Positions 10,168 to 20,649 are shown, counted from the first letter of the stretch. The stretch: DNA of 64,000 bases from Chamaecyparis obtusa (GCA_027943335.1 BSBK01002795.1:1-64000), one strand, 5' to 3'. Made by a program: numbers and translations. The notes: generated from the letters alone by a model not told the origin.

Positions 10168-13100
10168 ATGTCGGATCCCTCTGTGACCCGGCTGACACCG
10201 CATAATTATCATACCTGGAAAGCACACATGACCAGACTTCTTATGTCACGTGGCTTATGGTCATGTCTGGATGAGAACCAACCTGTCCTACAACGTCCCT
10301 TTGAGATTCTTCAGCACAGGAATAAGATGGATGAAGCCATGGGCTTGATTGCACTGAACATCTCTGACAGTCTCCTCTTTCACTTGGAAGGTTTGACCAC
10401 TCCTAGGGCCATTTGGGGCAAGTTTTCAGATTTGTTTGGCACAGTTAATGAGTTCAGGGCACTTCAGCTAGATGCAGAGTTGACTACTTTGACTCCTACC
10501 AGCTTTCCCACCATTGAGGACTTCTTGATGAAGTTCAAGTCTCTGCGTTCAGTTTTGCAGGGATGTGGGAAAACAAAGACAGATGATGAGTGTATCTTCT
10601 TGATACTCTCAAAGTTGCGAGGACAGTATCAGATCTTTTCTTCCACTTTCTACTCCACCATGGATGCTTTGGGTGCTAGGCACACCATGCCCTCTTTTGA
10701 GACATTCTGTGATCGGTTGACACGGGAACAGGCAAAGATCCAACAGATGGATGCTTCTGGCTCTTCTAGCCAAGCGTTGGTTGCTCAGTCTTCACAGGGG
10801 AAACCAAAATCGAAAGGCAAACCGAAGAAAGATTCCGCAGGCAATGAGTCTTCCTCCAAACCTGCACAGAAAAATGATTCCAAACCTCCAGCAAACCCTT
10901 CTAAGGGTAAATCTTCTTCGAAGTCTACTGAGTCTACCTCCAAGACTAAGAAGAAATTAGTTGAGACCTGTAGCTTTTGTGGCAAGGATGGACATCCCGT
11001 TTCCAGGTGTTGGAAACGTTTGGAGGCTTTAGAGGAAGCCATGCAGGAGCATCACATTTCAGCTCCCCAGTCCACCTCCTCCCCTGCAGGGAAAGGTCAT
11101 GCTCTTACTGCACGAGCTATGACTTCTGGGCCCACCTGGATTCTTGATTCCGGTGCTTCTCACCACATGACTCACACTCAGCAGTTGGTCACCTCAATTG
11201 CTCCTTGCGCTACTTCGCAGATTGCTGTTGGGAACTCATCTCATCTTTCGGTTTTGGGTTCTGGTTCAGTTGCATTAGCTGGGGGTTCTCTTCAGGATGT
11301 TCTTTTTGTCCCCGACATTTCGACGAACCTTCTGTCTATCTATCAGATTTGCCACTCTGGCTCTGGTAAGACAGTTGAGTTCTCACCACATGATGTGGTT
11401 ATTCGGGACTTACATGATACTGAGATGATTGTGGCTACTGGGAGTGTTGACACTGCATCCCGCCTATACAGATTTGATGGATTTGAGTCTTTTGTTGGCA
11501 CAGGTTCCTGTCTTATAGCACATGCAGATTCAGTGAGTAGACTTTGGCATGAGCGTTTGGGCCATGTCAATTACAGATATCTTCAGCAGATGAGCACACA
11601 GGCACTTGTTCTTGGGCTTCCACAGATTACTTGCACTGATGGGGTTTGTCAGGGTTGTGTTCTTGGCAAACAACATAGGGATCCTTTTCCTCAGGGACGA
11701 GCTACTCGTGCTTTGGCACCATTGGAGTTGATTCATAGTGACCTCATGTCCTTTCCTACTCCTTCTTTTTCTGGTGCCAGATATGTGCTCACATTCATTG
11801 ATGACTTCTCCAGGCGCACATGGGTGTACTTTTTGAAGTACAAGTCTGATGTCTTTGATTCATTTCGAGTCTTTAAGACATTTGTGGAGAAGCAATCTGG
11901 TCTTTCTATTCACCGGATACGCACAGATAATGGGGGGGAGTATGTGAACCAGGCTTTCCGAGATTTTTTCTCTGAACATGGTCTTCAGCATCAGTTTTCA
12001 GTGCCCTACACCCCTCAGCAAAATGGTGTGGCAGAGAGAAAGAACAGAACACTTCGGGAGATGGCTAATTGTATGATACAGTCCAGGTCCATGGATTCAT
12101 CTTTTTGGGCAGAGGCAGTCAATTGTGCCAACTATATTCAGAATCGGATGCCTCACAAGGCAGTTCGACATATGACTCCTGAGGAGGCTTGGTCTCATGT
12201 CAAGCCTGATGTATCTTCATTTCGAGTTTTTGGCAGTGAAGCATGGGCATTTGTGCCTGACACTCAGAGGAAAGCGATGGAGCGGAAGAGCCGACACCTC
12301 ATTTTTGTTGGCTACTGCGAGGATGTTAAGGCATATAGGTTGTTTGATCCTGATTCCAGAGAGGTCCTGTTTCGACGGGATGTCCAGTTTGATGAGCGCC
12401 TTCCTACAGTAGATACTCCACTTCCAGAGTCTACTTCACTCACCACTACTCCCTCCTCTCTTCCAGTTGTGTTTCAGGATGATGAGGATGAAGATCTTGG
12501 TGATCCCCATTTACCTCCACCACAGGATCCTCCACAGATGCCTAGATGGGCTCGTGTTACAGTTGATGCTGCAGGATCTCTGGCTGGTGACCCTTCCACC
12601 TCTCGTCGCACCCGGTCCCATATTGCAGGTTCCAGTCTTCTGAGTCATGCTATTTGTGGTGATCCTCAGACATTTGGGGCAGCGACAGGACATACTGAGT
12701 GGGACAGTGCTATGGAGGAGGAGTATTCTTCTTTGATGAAGAATCATACTTGGGATCTTTGTTCGCTTCCTAAGGGAAGAAAGTTAGTGCGATGCAAGTG
12801 GTTGTATCATACTAAGTTTGTTGCTGATGGTTCTATTGATAAGTACAAGGCACGTCTTGTTGCGAAGGGTTTTTCACAGGTTGAGGGTATTGATTACACT
12901 GAGACATTTGCCCCTGTCGCCAAGATGAACTCTATTCGCCTTGTCTTATCCCTCGCAGCTTCTCAGGGATGGCCCATTTTTCAGATGGATGTGAAGAGTG
13001 CTTTCTTGCACGGTGATCTTAGTGAGGAGATTTACATGGAGCAGCCTCAAGGATTTGTGCAGGATTCCTCCTTGGTTTGCAGACTTCGGCGTTCTTTATA

Positions 13101-14049
13101 TGGTCTCAAACAGGCCCCTCGGGCTTGGTATGAGAAGACGGACTCTTTTTTTCTTTCTACAGGATTCACACGCTGTCATTCCGATCCTACAGTCTACATT
13201 CAGCGTCTTGAGGATGAGATTTTGATACTTGTGCTATATGTTGATGATCTTCTCATCACAGGTAGCTCATCTTCTATGATTCAGGATGTTCAGTGCGCAT
13301 TGATGGAGCAGTTTGAGATGACAGACCTTGGTCTTTTACACTTCTTTCTGGGTCTACAGATTGTGCAGTCACCTACTGGGATCTTTGTTTACCAGCAGAA
13401 GTATGCTCTTGACATGCTTCAGCGCTTTGATATGCTTGATTGCAAGCCTGCTCCCACACCTTTTCAGTCGGGTGTTACTTTGTCTACCTCTTGCACTACG
13501 CCTTCAGTGGATGCTACTTTGTATCGGCAGTTGGTTGGCAGTTTGTTATACCTGACACACACTCGTCCTGATCTCTCCTTTGCAGTTGGTCTAGTCTCTC
13601 GGTTCTCACATGAGCCTCATGAGAGTCATTGGCAAGCTGCCAAGCGTATTTTGAGATACATTCAGGGCACACTTATGTATGGCATTCACTACACATCAGG
13701 GGCTCCTCACATTGTTGGCTACACTGACTCAGATTGGGCTGGTGATGTTGATGATCGGAAGTCTACTTCTGGCTTTGTTTTTTGTCTTGGCTCTGGTCCT
13801 ATCACATGGTCGTGCAAGAAGCAGAACGCTCGAGCACTTTCATCTACAGAGGCTGAGTACAGAGCGGCAGTTCATGCTAGTCAGGAGATTTTATGGCTTC
13901 GGCAGTTGATGACTGAGTTTGGTTTTCCTCCTGATCGTCCCACTGTTCTGTGGTGCGATAATCAGAGTGCTATTCACATTTCCCGCAACCCGGTGGAGCA
14001 TCAGCGCACTAAACACATTGAGCTTCATATGCACTTCATCCGTCAGTAG
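10168..14049 (+). CDS. C1 Gag-Pol polyprotein, truncated by a TAG near the end of RNase H
   Basis: 1293 codons from ATG. Residues ~1-230 are a Copia gag (UBN2-like) region. A CCHC knuckle starts at Cys268 (CSFCGKDGHPVSRC). The protease Asp is residue 327 (ILDSGASHHMT). Integrase has an HHCC finger around 455-510, then Asp525, Asp587 and Glu623, the last two 35 residues apart as in DDE integrases. RT follows with YVDD at 1024-1027, then RNase H motifs TDSDWAGD and STEAEYRA. The polyprotein would package, copy and integrate C1 RNA. The TAG at 14047-14049 interrupts HFIRQ; the same frame stays open to a TGA at 14194-14196 and encodes the usual tail (VADIFTKPF). Without the stop the product is about 1342 residues. 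Retained RNase H activity is uncertain. Confidence 0.96.
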   Translation: MSDPSVTRLTPHNYHTWKAHMTRLLMSRGLWSCLDENQPVLQRPFEILQHRNKMDEAMGLIALNISDSLLFHLEGLTTPRAIWGKFSDLFGTVNEFRALQLDAELTTLTPTSFPTIEDFLMKFKSLRSVLQGCGKTKTDDECIFLILSKLRGQYQIFSSTFYSTMDALGARHTMPSFETFCDRLTREQAKIQQMDASGSSSQALVAQSSQGKPKSKGKPKKDSAGNESSSKPAQKNDSKPPANPSKGKSSSKSTESTSKTKKKLVETCSFCGKDGHPVSRCWKRLEALEEAMQEHHISAPQSTSSPAGKGHALTARAMTSGPTWILDSGASHHMTHTQQLVTSIAPCATSQIAVGNSSHLSVLGSGSVALAGGSLQDVLFVPDISTNLLSIYQICHSGSGKTVEFSPHDVVIRDLHDTEMIVATGSVDTASRLYRFDGFESFVGTGSCLIAHADSVSRLWHERLGHVNYRYLQQMSTQALVLGLPQITCTDGVCQGCVLGKQHRDPFPQGRATRALAPLELIHSDLMSFPTPSFSGARYVLTFIDDFSRRTWVYFLKYKSDVFDSFRVFKTFVEKQSGLSIHRIRTDNGGEYVNQAFRDFFSEHGLQHQFSVPYTPQQNGVAERKNRTLREMANCMIQSRSMDSSFWAEAVNCANYIQNRMPHKAVRHMTPEEAWSHVKPDVSSFRVFGSEAWAFVPDTQRKAMERKSRHLIFVGYCEDVKAYRLFDPDSREVLFRRDVQFDERLPTVDTPLPESTSLTTTPSSLPVVFQDDEDEDLGDPHLPPPQDPPQMPRWARVTVDAAGSLAGDPSTSRRTRSHIAGSSLLSHAICGDPQTFGAATGHTEWDSAMEEEYSSLMKNHTWDLCSLPKGRKLVRCKWLYHTKFVADGSIDKYKARLVAKGFSQVEGIDYTETFAPVAKMNSIRLVLSLAASQGWPIFQMDVKSAFLHGDLSEEIYMEQPQGFVQDSSLVCRLRRSLYGLKQAPRAWYEKTDSFFLSTGFTRCHSDPTVYIQRLEDEILILVLYVDDLLITGSSSSMIQDVQCALMEQFEMTDLGLLHFFLGLQIVQSPTGIFVYQQKYALDMLQRFDMLDCKPAPTPFQSGVTLSTSCTTPSVDATLYRQLVGSLLYLTHTRPDLSFAVGLVSRFSHEPHESHWQAAKRILRYIQGTLMYGIHYTSGAPHIVGYTDSDWAGDVDDRKSTSGFVFCLGSGPITWSCKKQNARALSSTEAEYRAAVHASQEILWLRQLMTEFGFPPDRPTVLWCDNQSAIHISRNPVEHQRTKHIELHMHFIRQ

Positions 14050-14196
14050 ATTCAGGATGGTGTTCTCACTTTGGAGTACATTCCCACTGACGCGCAGGTT
14101 GCTGACATCTTCACCAAACCCTTTGCATCTCCGCGCTATCTTCAGTTGCGTTCTATGCTTGGGGTGACGGAAGTTGTCCTTGGGGGGTCTTGTTGA
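14050..14196 (+). pseudogene. C1 Gag-Pol C-terminal tail beyond the premature TAG
   Basis: 48 codons plus TGA, in frame with the upstream gag-pol. They contain LEYIPTDAQVADIFTKPF, the conserved end of Copia RNase H. The TAG between the parts is one base away from CAG. Occasional readthrough is possible but not shown. Confidence 0.85.
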
Positions 14197-14395
14197 GTCC
14201 TTCCTTCCTTCATGTTTCTTTTCAGCATGTTGTTGTATCTCTTTTTGGGGTAGGGTTTTTCCCACTGGGTTTTCTCTATTTCCCCGGTTCACAGAGATTT
14301 CTTTGTTGTTGGGTACCTGATCAGGCCTTGTTGCCAGGACCCATTTTTCCTGCTTTCTTAGTTGTGCTAGGTTAGCTTCCTCCTGAGCTTCGCTT

Positions 14396-14404
14396 AAGGG
14401 GGGG
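14396..14404 (+). other. C1 polypurine tract
   Basis: AAGGGGGGG directly before the 3' LTR, as expected for the plus-strand DNA primer. The stretch 14197-14395 before it is non-coding 3' sequence. Confidence 0.9.
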
Positions 14405-14756
14405 TGTTAGAGTAATAGTATATTTACCTTTATAATTAAGTCTATCTGATTTAATTATTAAAGGTCACTATTATTCTTTTTTCACTTAAGCTTGTCATTT
14501 AGGTGCATAATAATTAATATGTTTATTAATTATTAAATGCACAAACCTAGCTTTCTCCGGCTTTAGGGTTTCTCACCTTATAAGCCACTTTTTGTAATTA
14601 TTGTTCACTTTTGGGAAATAAAATTTTGCTCTCACTCCGCTGAGATTCTCAAAACCCTTGCTCTCTCTCTCTCTTAGGTTTTCGCTCCAGCTTCTGGTAT
14701 TTTGCTTGCAGGTGATCTTGGTTTTTTGTGGATTTGCACATTTGTGAAATCTTACA
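14405..14756 (+). repeat. C1 3' LTR
   Basis: 352 bp, the same length as the 5' LTR, with two substitutions by eye. It is followed by the GCAGA duplication. Confidence 0.97.
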
Positions 14757-14761
14757 GCAGA

Positions 14762-15029
14762 CACATCATATCCTATTAGCTATTCTCTAGAGCATATGCT
14801 TGACCATTCCATTTGCTCTGATTAATCTATCTTACTAACGAGTTTTGATACTATCCATCTCTTTCCTAAGTGTTCAGTACTGTCACTACCAGGCTGACCA
14901 TGCAGGATTTGCTATCTCTCTACACTTCATTCTTTGAAGTCAGATCTCTATCTATTGCCTTCTTGGCTGATCTATTCTTTGACGTAATGTGTTCCCAGAT
15001 CAATCACACATTAGTCAAAGAGGGGAAAA
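14762..15029 (+). other. G1 3' end resuming after C1, with polypurine tract
   Basis: Continues G1 from 8737. It ends with CAAAGAGGGGAAAA (15016-15029), a clear polypurine tract abutting the 3' LTR. No gene is seen. Confidence 0.85.
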
Positions 15030-16007
15030 TGTAATCACCCAAAAATGGTCATCTAGACTATTAGCCCCTTGCTAGCATTATTTACTAAAATCATCAATTG
15101 CTTAATCTTGATCAAATCCTAGTTCTATCATTTATTCGATTATTTTCTATGGGCTAACCATTATATCCTAAGTCTTTATTTAATTAAAATGAATTCCCTC
15201 CTCTTTTATGAAATAAAAAGCCCCCACTTTTCCTCTTATCCTAAGTTGCACAAATAAAACATTATTCTTATTTTATAAAAGGGGAAAAAGCACTTTTTGT
15301 CTCATATGGACACAAAAGCCAACTCTTATTTTCTCATTAGAGGATACTTGTGCACATGGATTGCTCCTCTTTGATGTTCCACCCTTGATTAAATCATTTA
15401 CCTCTTAATCTCCATGGTCCATTCCTTTTCAATTCCTATAAAAGGAGATCTCTCTTCTCATTCGTAGACCCATCTTTTGAATACTAATGTTATGCTGTAG
15501 GTTTTCTAGGTGCTTTTGGAGCTTTGGAGATTTGGAGCATTCTTAGAATTTACATTCCATCTTAGTTTCATTCTTGCATTCCTATCTTAGCTTCATATTT
15601 ATTCTTTATTAGCTTAGTCTCTTTATTAGCTTAGTCTCTTTTGTGCCATAGATTAAGTCACATAGTCTAAATAGGAAGGATTTGTAACACTTGTTCTTTC
15701 CTTTCATAGCTTAGTTGCATTTTTCTTTCATTTCCATAGCTTAGTTTGCATCTTCATTCTTAGTGTAGTTGCATTACATTCCATTTGGATTTCTTGAGGA
15801 TATTGGCATTCTTGCCCTTATCTTCTTTGGAATCTCCCATTACATGGTTTACTAGCAAAGTCATAGGCTTAAATAGCTCTAGCTGAGAGCACACTTAATT
15901 TCCTTGCACTCCATGCCTAGGGAGCTCTAGGTCAATTTTCAAGGTCTCCCATTCATGGATTCCTTTGGAAGAAATGGCTTAGAGAAGTGCACATCTTAGT
16001 GTGTACA
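15030..16007 (+). repeat. G1 3' LTR (978 bp)
   Basis: Begins TGTAATCACCC after the polypurine tract and ends GTGTACA. Its right half matches 1-504. It contains an 18-bp tandem duplication near 15605-15640 absent from the 5' LTR. Confidence 0.92.
15437..15445 (+). promoter_or_regulatory. Putative TATA box of the G1 LTR
   Basis: TATAAAAGG, a strong TATA consensus, lies 570 bases before the LTR end and is followed by a pyrimidine-rich stretch suitable for initiation near 15465-15475. Confidence 0.65.
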
Positions 16008-16070
16008 ATTCTATCCACAAGTTCACGGGTGGATTGCCTCAATCGATGATTCTATCCATAAGCTCTCGAG

Positions 16071-16215
16071 TATTGGCCTATCAGAATGTCAACACATGAC
16101 ATTCACCAAATACTCTAAGTGTTGGCCTATCAGAACATCAACATATGATATTCACCAAGTACTCAATAAGGTACTAGCCTGTAGAATATCAACACATGAT
16201 ATTCTCCAAATACCT
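16071..16215. repeat. Short tandem array, about three ~50-bp units
   Basis: The words GGCCTATCAGAA and ATCAACACATGATATTCACCAA recur. GGCCT-like anchors sit at 16075, 16123 and 16176 (periods 48 and 53). Confidence 0.75.
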
Positions 16216-16230
16216 ATCATATATCTATAC

Positions 16231-16490
16231 AAACAACTCATAGACCGTCAATGGCATCTAACACTTAGTTGTTGATTTACAAGACATATCTATGCAAACA
16301 GCTTATAGACTGTCAATTCAATGACATCTAACACTTAGTTGTTGCTTTACAAGATGTATCTATACAAGCAACTTATAGACCATCAATTTAATGACATCTA
16401 ACACTTAGTAGTTTCTTTACAAGATATATTTATGCAAACAACTCATAGACCGTCAACTTAATGAAATCTAACACATAGTTGTTGCATTAA
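16231..16490. repeat. Tandem array, four ~70-bp units
   Basis: Each unit reads roughly AACAACTCATAGACCGTCAA, then ATGACATCTAACACTTAGTT and GTTGCTTTACAAGATATATC. TAGAC anchors sit at 16241, 16306, 16376 and 16446 (periods 65, 70, 70). Directly follows the previous array. Confidence 0.8.
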
Positions 16491-17506
16491 TTTATCATGA
16501 TTTGTTTCAACATTATAAATAATGTATATCATGATTTAAGTTATTGTAAGATCATCACCTTCCAATAACTTCTGCAAATACAAGTGATAATCATTTGGAA
16601 TTCCTCACTTCCTCATGATTTACATAGGGGATAGGCCCAATAAAAACATTCATGATTAATTAGTATAATAATCAATTATATCAAGTTTACCTCAGAAGTG
16701 TTTCACCTTCAATAGTGAATTCCCTCTCAATCAAGATTGTCACACGTTGAATGAACCATCTGCTCCCTCTAAAGCTCAATTTTATCAACTTCTTGACCTC
16801 TTTTGAAATGTCATACTCCCTTTGAATCTAGTCTCAATCATCAATTCATTTGCAAGCATCAAGTTCTTTTTCCCTTGAATGCAATTATCTTGTGCTTTTG
16901 TCGTGGAGGTATGTTAGAGAGATTACAAATAGCTTACTAAACTATCTCAACTAGACATACCAATGATAGAAGAATACAAGATTTTAATAGCCAATAGTAT
17001 AGGATGAATTAAAAAAAATAAAAAATTATGTGCATTAATAAAATATGAAATACTTATCTTTTATAAATTTCAAGTATTTGATTTTGTAACGTGAGACCAT
17101 ATAGAAAATATCATGCAAATTCACAAAATGATATCATTGTTCTCAAACATTACTATAACTCTTCACATGAACTATATCTAATATCCAAAGGTTCTATACA
17201 CTATCACAACCTTCAATCTTATTAGATCTCCCTTCAAGTGGTTAGGCTTTTAAAGAAGGAACCTCACTCTTTTTCAGATTTTTTTTTTAATAGACCCGTA
17301 CAAAGTCAGTCATAACTTTTGAACATGATATTTTCTCTTCAATCACTCTAGTGAGATTATTTTACATTGATTTATCACCAACATATCCAAAAGTTAGCAA
17401 AATCCAACGGTGCATTTGGGAGATATGGTCTTCGTACTAAGACTATATTTTCTGAGACAGTCACACATTCACCATCAACAAACTACTCTCTTACATTTGC
17501 AACTTA

Positions 17507-17518
17507 GCTTTGATACCA
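17507..17518 (-). other. Isolated Copia primer-site-like sequence (minus strand)
   Basis: GCTTTGATACCA is the complement of TGGTATCAAAGC, followed by TATTAGG, like a damaged TGTTAGG LTR terminus. It may mark the 5' LTR edge of an old minus-strand Copia running leftwards, cut off by G1. No coding relic supports it. Confidence 0.35.
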
Positions 17519-17688
17519 TATTAGGTTTTTAGGATCATTGGAAATGTAATAGAACTATCTCATTGTATGTGTTTTCCAAATGCAACAATCTCTTGCATTT
17601 ATATTGAGAATGAGCCAAGAAGAGACATGTCCCTTCATGAGACATTTTTATTCATTAATATGTAATTAATATAATGACAATTATGATT

Positions 17689-17734
17689 ACACACACACAC
17701 ACACACACACAAATATATATATATATATATATAT
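17689..17734. repeat. Compound (AC)n-(AT)n microsatellite
   Basis: About 11 AC units pass into about 11 AT units. Surrounding sequence to 18018 is AT-rich with no gene seen. Confidence 0.95.
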
Positions 17735-18018
17735 CAATGTATATAGTAATATCAATTATTATATATATTGATATGTATGTATATATAATAAATCATTTCT
17801 CATAATAATCATATAGTCAATATTATTTATCTGACTGATGCTACAAACATCAACAACTATCACTCTTACTGTAGAGTTGTTGCATAATATCTTTTGCTTT
17901 CTTTTCTTTCTTGACAATATCCATGTTCTGTTCAGTGTTCTTATGGAGCTTCAAATAACATACTCATACTTTGAAGCATTTAAAACCACTCATACAAGCT
18001 ATTACACATCACCAATAT

Positions 18019-18350
18019 TTAGCTTGAAATGTGTTCTTTTGCAATCTTCACTAAATTATTATTAGTATTTGTTAAAGTTTGAATTGTATTATTGGCCTTC
18101 TTTAGTTCTTCTGCCATTTCTTCACAATTCTTTTTCTCTTCCACTACTTTGTGTTCCCAATGATTGGCTTTATCTTCTTGCGAGTCCAATTGCTTTTGTA
18201 ATTCCTGGTTGGAGGCAGCATTACACTCCATGGTTTTAATAACTTTTCTGAACTGACTCTTTCTTCCTCTAGCTTTTTAGTAATTTCTACCAATTTTCCC
18301 CTTAGTTCCTTCATCTTTGCCTGCTCCTGTTCCTTCACTACTACCTCCAC
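18019..18350 (-). pseudogene. Coiled-coil tail of a decayed unknown protein
   Basis: Two overlapping minus-strand frames read as charged heptad-like helix (MKELRGKLVEITKKLEEERV, then KNCEEMAEELKKANNTIQTL), joined by a frameshift near 18230. More coiled-coil-like sequence lies upstream to about 18590 with stops. It lies downstream of the G-patch frame and is probably the C-terminus of the same protein. Family not recognised. Confidence 0.5.
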
Positions 18351-18741
18351 ATGTTCCTGCTCTGTATCTGCTGATGTAGAGGTCTATTTTTTAATCTTTT
18401 TCTATAATTCTTTCAAACTATTCTCTGAAGCTTTCCTCTTTGCTTTTTCATTGCCAATGTCTACCTATAACTTTTCTATATTTTTCTTGAGCTTTCTTTT
18501 CTCTCTTTCTAGCTTTAGCAGTGCATTGTAGACAACTTGGTTTGTAGACTTTGACACATTGATTTTGTCCACATTTTTAACTTTGGAAAAATCCATTTAG
18601 AGTGGTATCTTGGAATTCAGACGGATCTATCTAACTCTCTAGTGGGTTTCCATCTTTATTTGGTGGAATAACAACCATGAACTCCATCATGTCTCTTTTT
18701 GGGTCATATGTTGGTAAAACCCTATTGGATGCAAGTTGTTC

Positions 18742-19284
18742 CTATACAACTGCATTAAGGGCACCAATCTGCAATGTCTTCTGTATTTCCTTATTCTTGG
18801 TTCTTGTTTCTGCAAATTTATTATAGAAATCATTGAAATAAAAATTTGGTGTTGCAAAAGGATTTGAATGTTTGAAAGGTGAACTAGAGGTAGAGCTTGC
18901 AATGCCTATTGATCTAACTAATACTCTTTGAGGATTTAAACTTCTAGAGGGTTTTGCTGAACCTGAAACTGCAAACAATTGTTTACGATCATATGACATT
19001 GTTTTTGGTGTTCTTCTAGAAGGGGAAAGCTTTTCCTTCTTGACACCATCTTCTACTATGGGATTATGTGTAGATTCTACTGGCCTCTTTAGAGAGGGAA
19101 CTTGTTGTATAAGTTTCCTAGTCCCACTAGCACCAATGCCACTACCAGACCCAGTAGTAGTACTAGTAGATTCAAACCCAAGGCCTGGACCATGATCATA
19201 AGTAGTTTTTTCTATCTGAATCATATTCCAGATGCCTTCTCCTGTGGGACCCAAACCACCACCTTTATAACCCATTTTTTCCAC
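18742..19284 (-). pseudogene. G-patch-like segment of a decayed unknown protein
   Basis: 180 codons. The start reads MEKMGYKGGGLGPTGEGI and continues to HGPGLGF, matching the glycine spacing of a G-patch domain (nucleic-acid or helicase contact). The rest is Ser/Thr/Lys-rich and unrecognised. The frame is the same as that of the upstream segments at 19321-20649, so only point stops separate them. It resembles the G-patch in G1 in its motif only. Confidence 0.6.
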
Positions 19285-19320
19285 AATGTCTACCCCTTTG
19301 CTATATACTTTTTTCCGGTC

Positions 19321-19908
19321 CTAGCTGGTTCCACTCTGGCCTAGAGTAAATGCACTTGGTGGATTATCATCCTCAGTGTCTGGATTATCATCCTCACTAT
19401 TGTATGCCATGTTAGGATGCTCCAAATTCCACAATTTGCTAAACTCTATATCCTCATCTATTTCATCCAGATCTTCACTGGTCTTTGGTTCACCAAGATC
19501 CTTTCTCATACTCCAAAAATCATCCATTTTCATTCTAGTCCATTTCCTATCCTTACAAGATTCTTCTATTCTCTTTGGTATTTTTATGTTTGATGGATTA
19601 GTAGCTTTTTCATAGAAATTGTAGGACATCCTAGGCTGTACAATGCTCTGGTTTATTGTTGTCATAATTTGTGATGACAACTGTTGAACTAAAATTTTTT
19701 CCTCACCGAAAAGTTTCTCCATCTCTTTTGTAACGTAATCCCAGCTATCCTTATTTTTCAACCTCTCTAGCAATGGTTTACTTTCATGTTGAAATAATTT
19801 TTTAGAGTTCTTATTAGCAACAAGCATTGTTTGAATGACATTGAATGGATCATACTTCCAGTGCCACTCTAAATCAAATTGAAAAATATCTATAAAAATT
19901 TTTTCCAC
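19321..19908 (-). pseudogene. Central segment of a decayed unknown protein
   Basis: 195 codons, with an aromatic and charged N-terminus (FQFDLEWHWKYDPF), a helical middle (LLERLKNKDSWDYVTKEM) and an acidic C-terminal third (EDLDEIDEDIEF, SEDDNPDTEDDN). No known domain recognised. It shares its frame with 18742-19284 and 20107-20649. Confidence 0.5.
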
Positions 19909-20106
19909 TTTGAATGCCTTTCTCTCAAATGTTAACCCTCCAATTTAGAAAGGTAAGGAAGGAAATATGCTCTTCTTTGATTGGCCAGTGAAGAGTCTAT
20001 TTGTGCTCTCTAGTTGTACTACATATTCTACTACAAATACCCTGTCTATCACATGCATTGGAAGTTTGTGGGGTTGCAATTTTGATCTGTAAAACCTTAG
20101 CATAGT

Positions 20107-20433
20107 TTAATCTTCCATTAAGTACCAATCAACCAATTGAATTGTGCTTCCAAGTTGGATGCAATCCCTACATGAAGTAGACAATCTGGGCATTGGAGTG
20201 CTTGTTATTTTTTTGTACAATGGTGCTAGAAAGAAGTCTACAAAATTACTGTAATTCCTTTTGTTATCATACATTCTTATTTGAGGTTTCCAGTTATATA
20301 TTGGAGTACCTATCCCCCTATGAATTTTAAGCTTGTTGTCTTTGCTCATTAATATTGTTGCATGCTTGGCTAACAGGAGATAGCGCAAGTAGGTTGTGAA
20401 CCTAAATGTCTTAGAATTGCCTCTTTTAATCAA
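20107..20433 (-). pseudogene. Upstream segment of the same decayed unknown protein
   Basis: 108 codons (TYLRYLLLAKHATILM, FVDFFLAPLYKKI), ended by a TAA and followed by frame-matching sequence. In the same frame as its neighbours on both sides, separated from the next segment by a single stop. Function not recognised. Confidence 0.45.
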
Positions 20434-20439
20434 TGCTAA

Positions 20440-20649
20440 TTATTCTTGCATCAATTGAACCACGTGTCTAACAAAATTATATCTTACTAGTTCATTGACA
20501 CAATGGATATCCCAAATGAATTGAAGAATGTTGGCACCCACTTCCCTATTTTTTTCCAATCCCAGGCAAAATGCTAGCAAGGATATAGAATCTTGAACCC
20601 ATGGCACAAAAATGTTAAAATCATAAGGAGGCTTATGGTTCTCACCCAA
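20440..20649 (-). pseudogene. Upstream segment of the same decayed unknown protein
   Basis: Frame-matching codons (PPYDFNIFVPWVQDSISLL, then CVNELVRYNFVRHVVQ). The reading also extends a little upstream of 20649 without a stop (GLRVLEEKASLGEN). Together with the segments downstream this gives a continuous minus-strand reading of about 1.9 kb broken only by stops. Confidence 0.45.

Larger units (their letters stand above)
8738..14756 (+). mobile_element. Element C1: young, nearly complete Ty1/Copia LTR retrotransposon
   Basis: 6.0 kb, with 352-bp LTRs starting TGTTAG and ending TTACA, an initiator tRNA-Met primer site, a GC-rich leader, a gag-pol frame in Copia order (gag, protease, integrase, RT, RNase H) and a polypurine tract. 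The LTRs differ at two positions by eye (G/A near 8919 and C/A near 8953). It is nested in the 3' region of G1. Only a TAG near the C-terminus of RNase H appears to break it. Confidence 0.97.
8733..14761. repeat. Target-site duplication GCAGA flanking C1
   Basis: GCAGA at 8733-8737 and again at 14757-14761 directly abuts the C1 LTR ends. A 5-bp duplication is the expected Copia integrase product. Both copies are intact, so C1 inserted once and has not recombined. Confidence 0.95.
1..16007 (+). mobile_element. Element G1: Ty3/Gypsy LTR retrotransposon, internally deleted, split by Copia C1
   Basis: The first 504 bases recur at 15486-16007, so they are two LTRs of one element whose 5' LTR begins outside the window. 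Between them lie, in order, a primer-site-like sequence, gag, a protease relic, a G-patch frame, fragments of pol, a 3' repeat region and a polypurine tract directly before the 3' LTR. This order is typical of Ty3/Gypsy elements; the gag zinc motif, the H2C2 motif and the 3' repeats resemble plant Tat-like members, though I cannot assign a lineage firmly. RT, most of RNase H and the integrase core are absent. Copia C1 interrupts the 3' region. The two LTRs differ by many substitutions and one 18-bp duplication, so G1 is older than C1. Confidence 0.9.
16008..17506. other. Intergenic DNA with tandem repeats; no gene seen
   Basis: AT-rich sequence outside G1. Apart from two small tandem arrays at its left end I see no coding frame or element boundary. 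Around 17300-17440 it carries a leader-like stretch (GTCATAACTTTTGAAC... then CAACGGTGCATTTGGGAGA) of a kind common in plant retroelement leaders. Confidence 0.5.

Noticed and set aside
13891..14292. 133-codon minus frame across the end of C1 pol
   Set aside because: Antisense to the RNase H end and the 3' sequence; no motif.
17838..18065. 75-codon plus frame next to the AT microsatellite
   Set aside because: No recognisable content, and it overlaps the end of the minus-strand coiled-coil reading.
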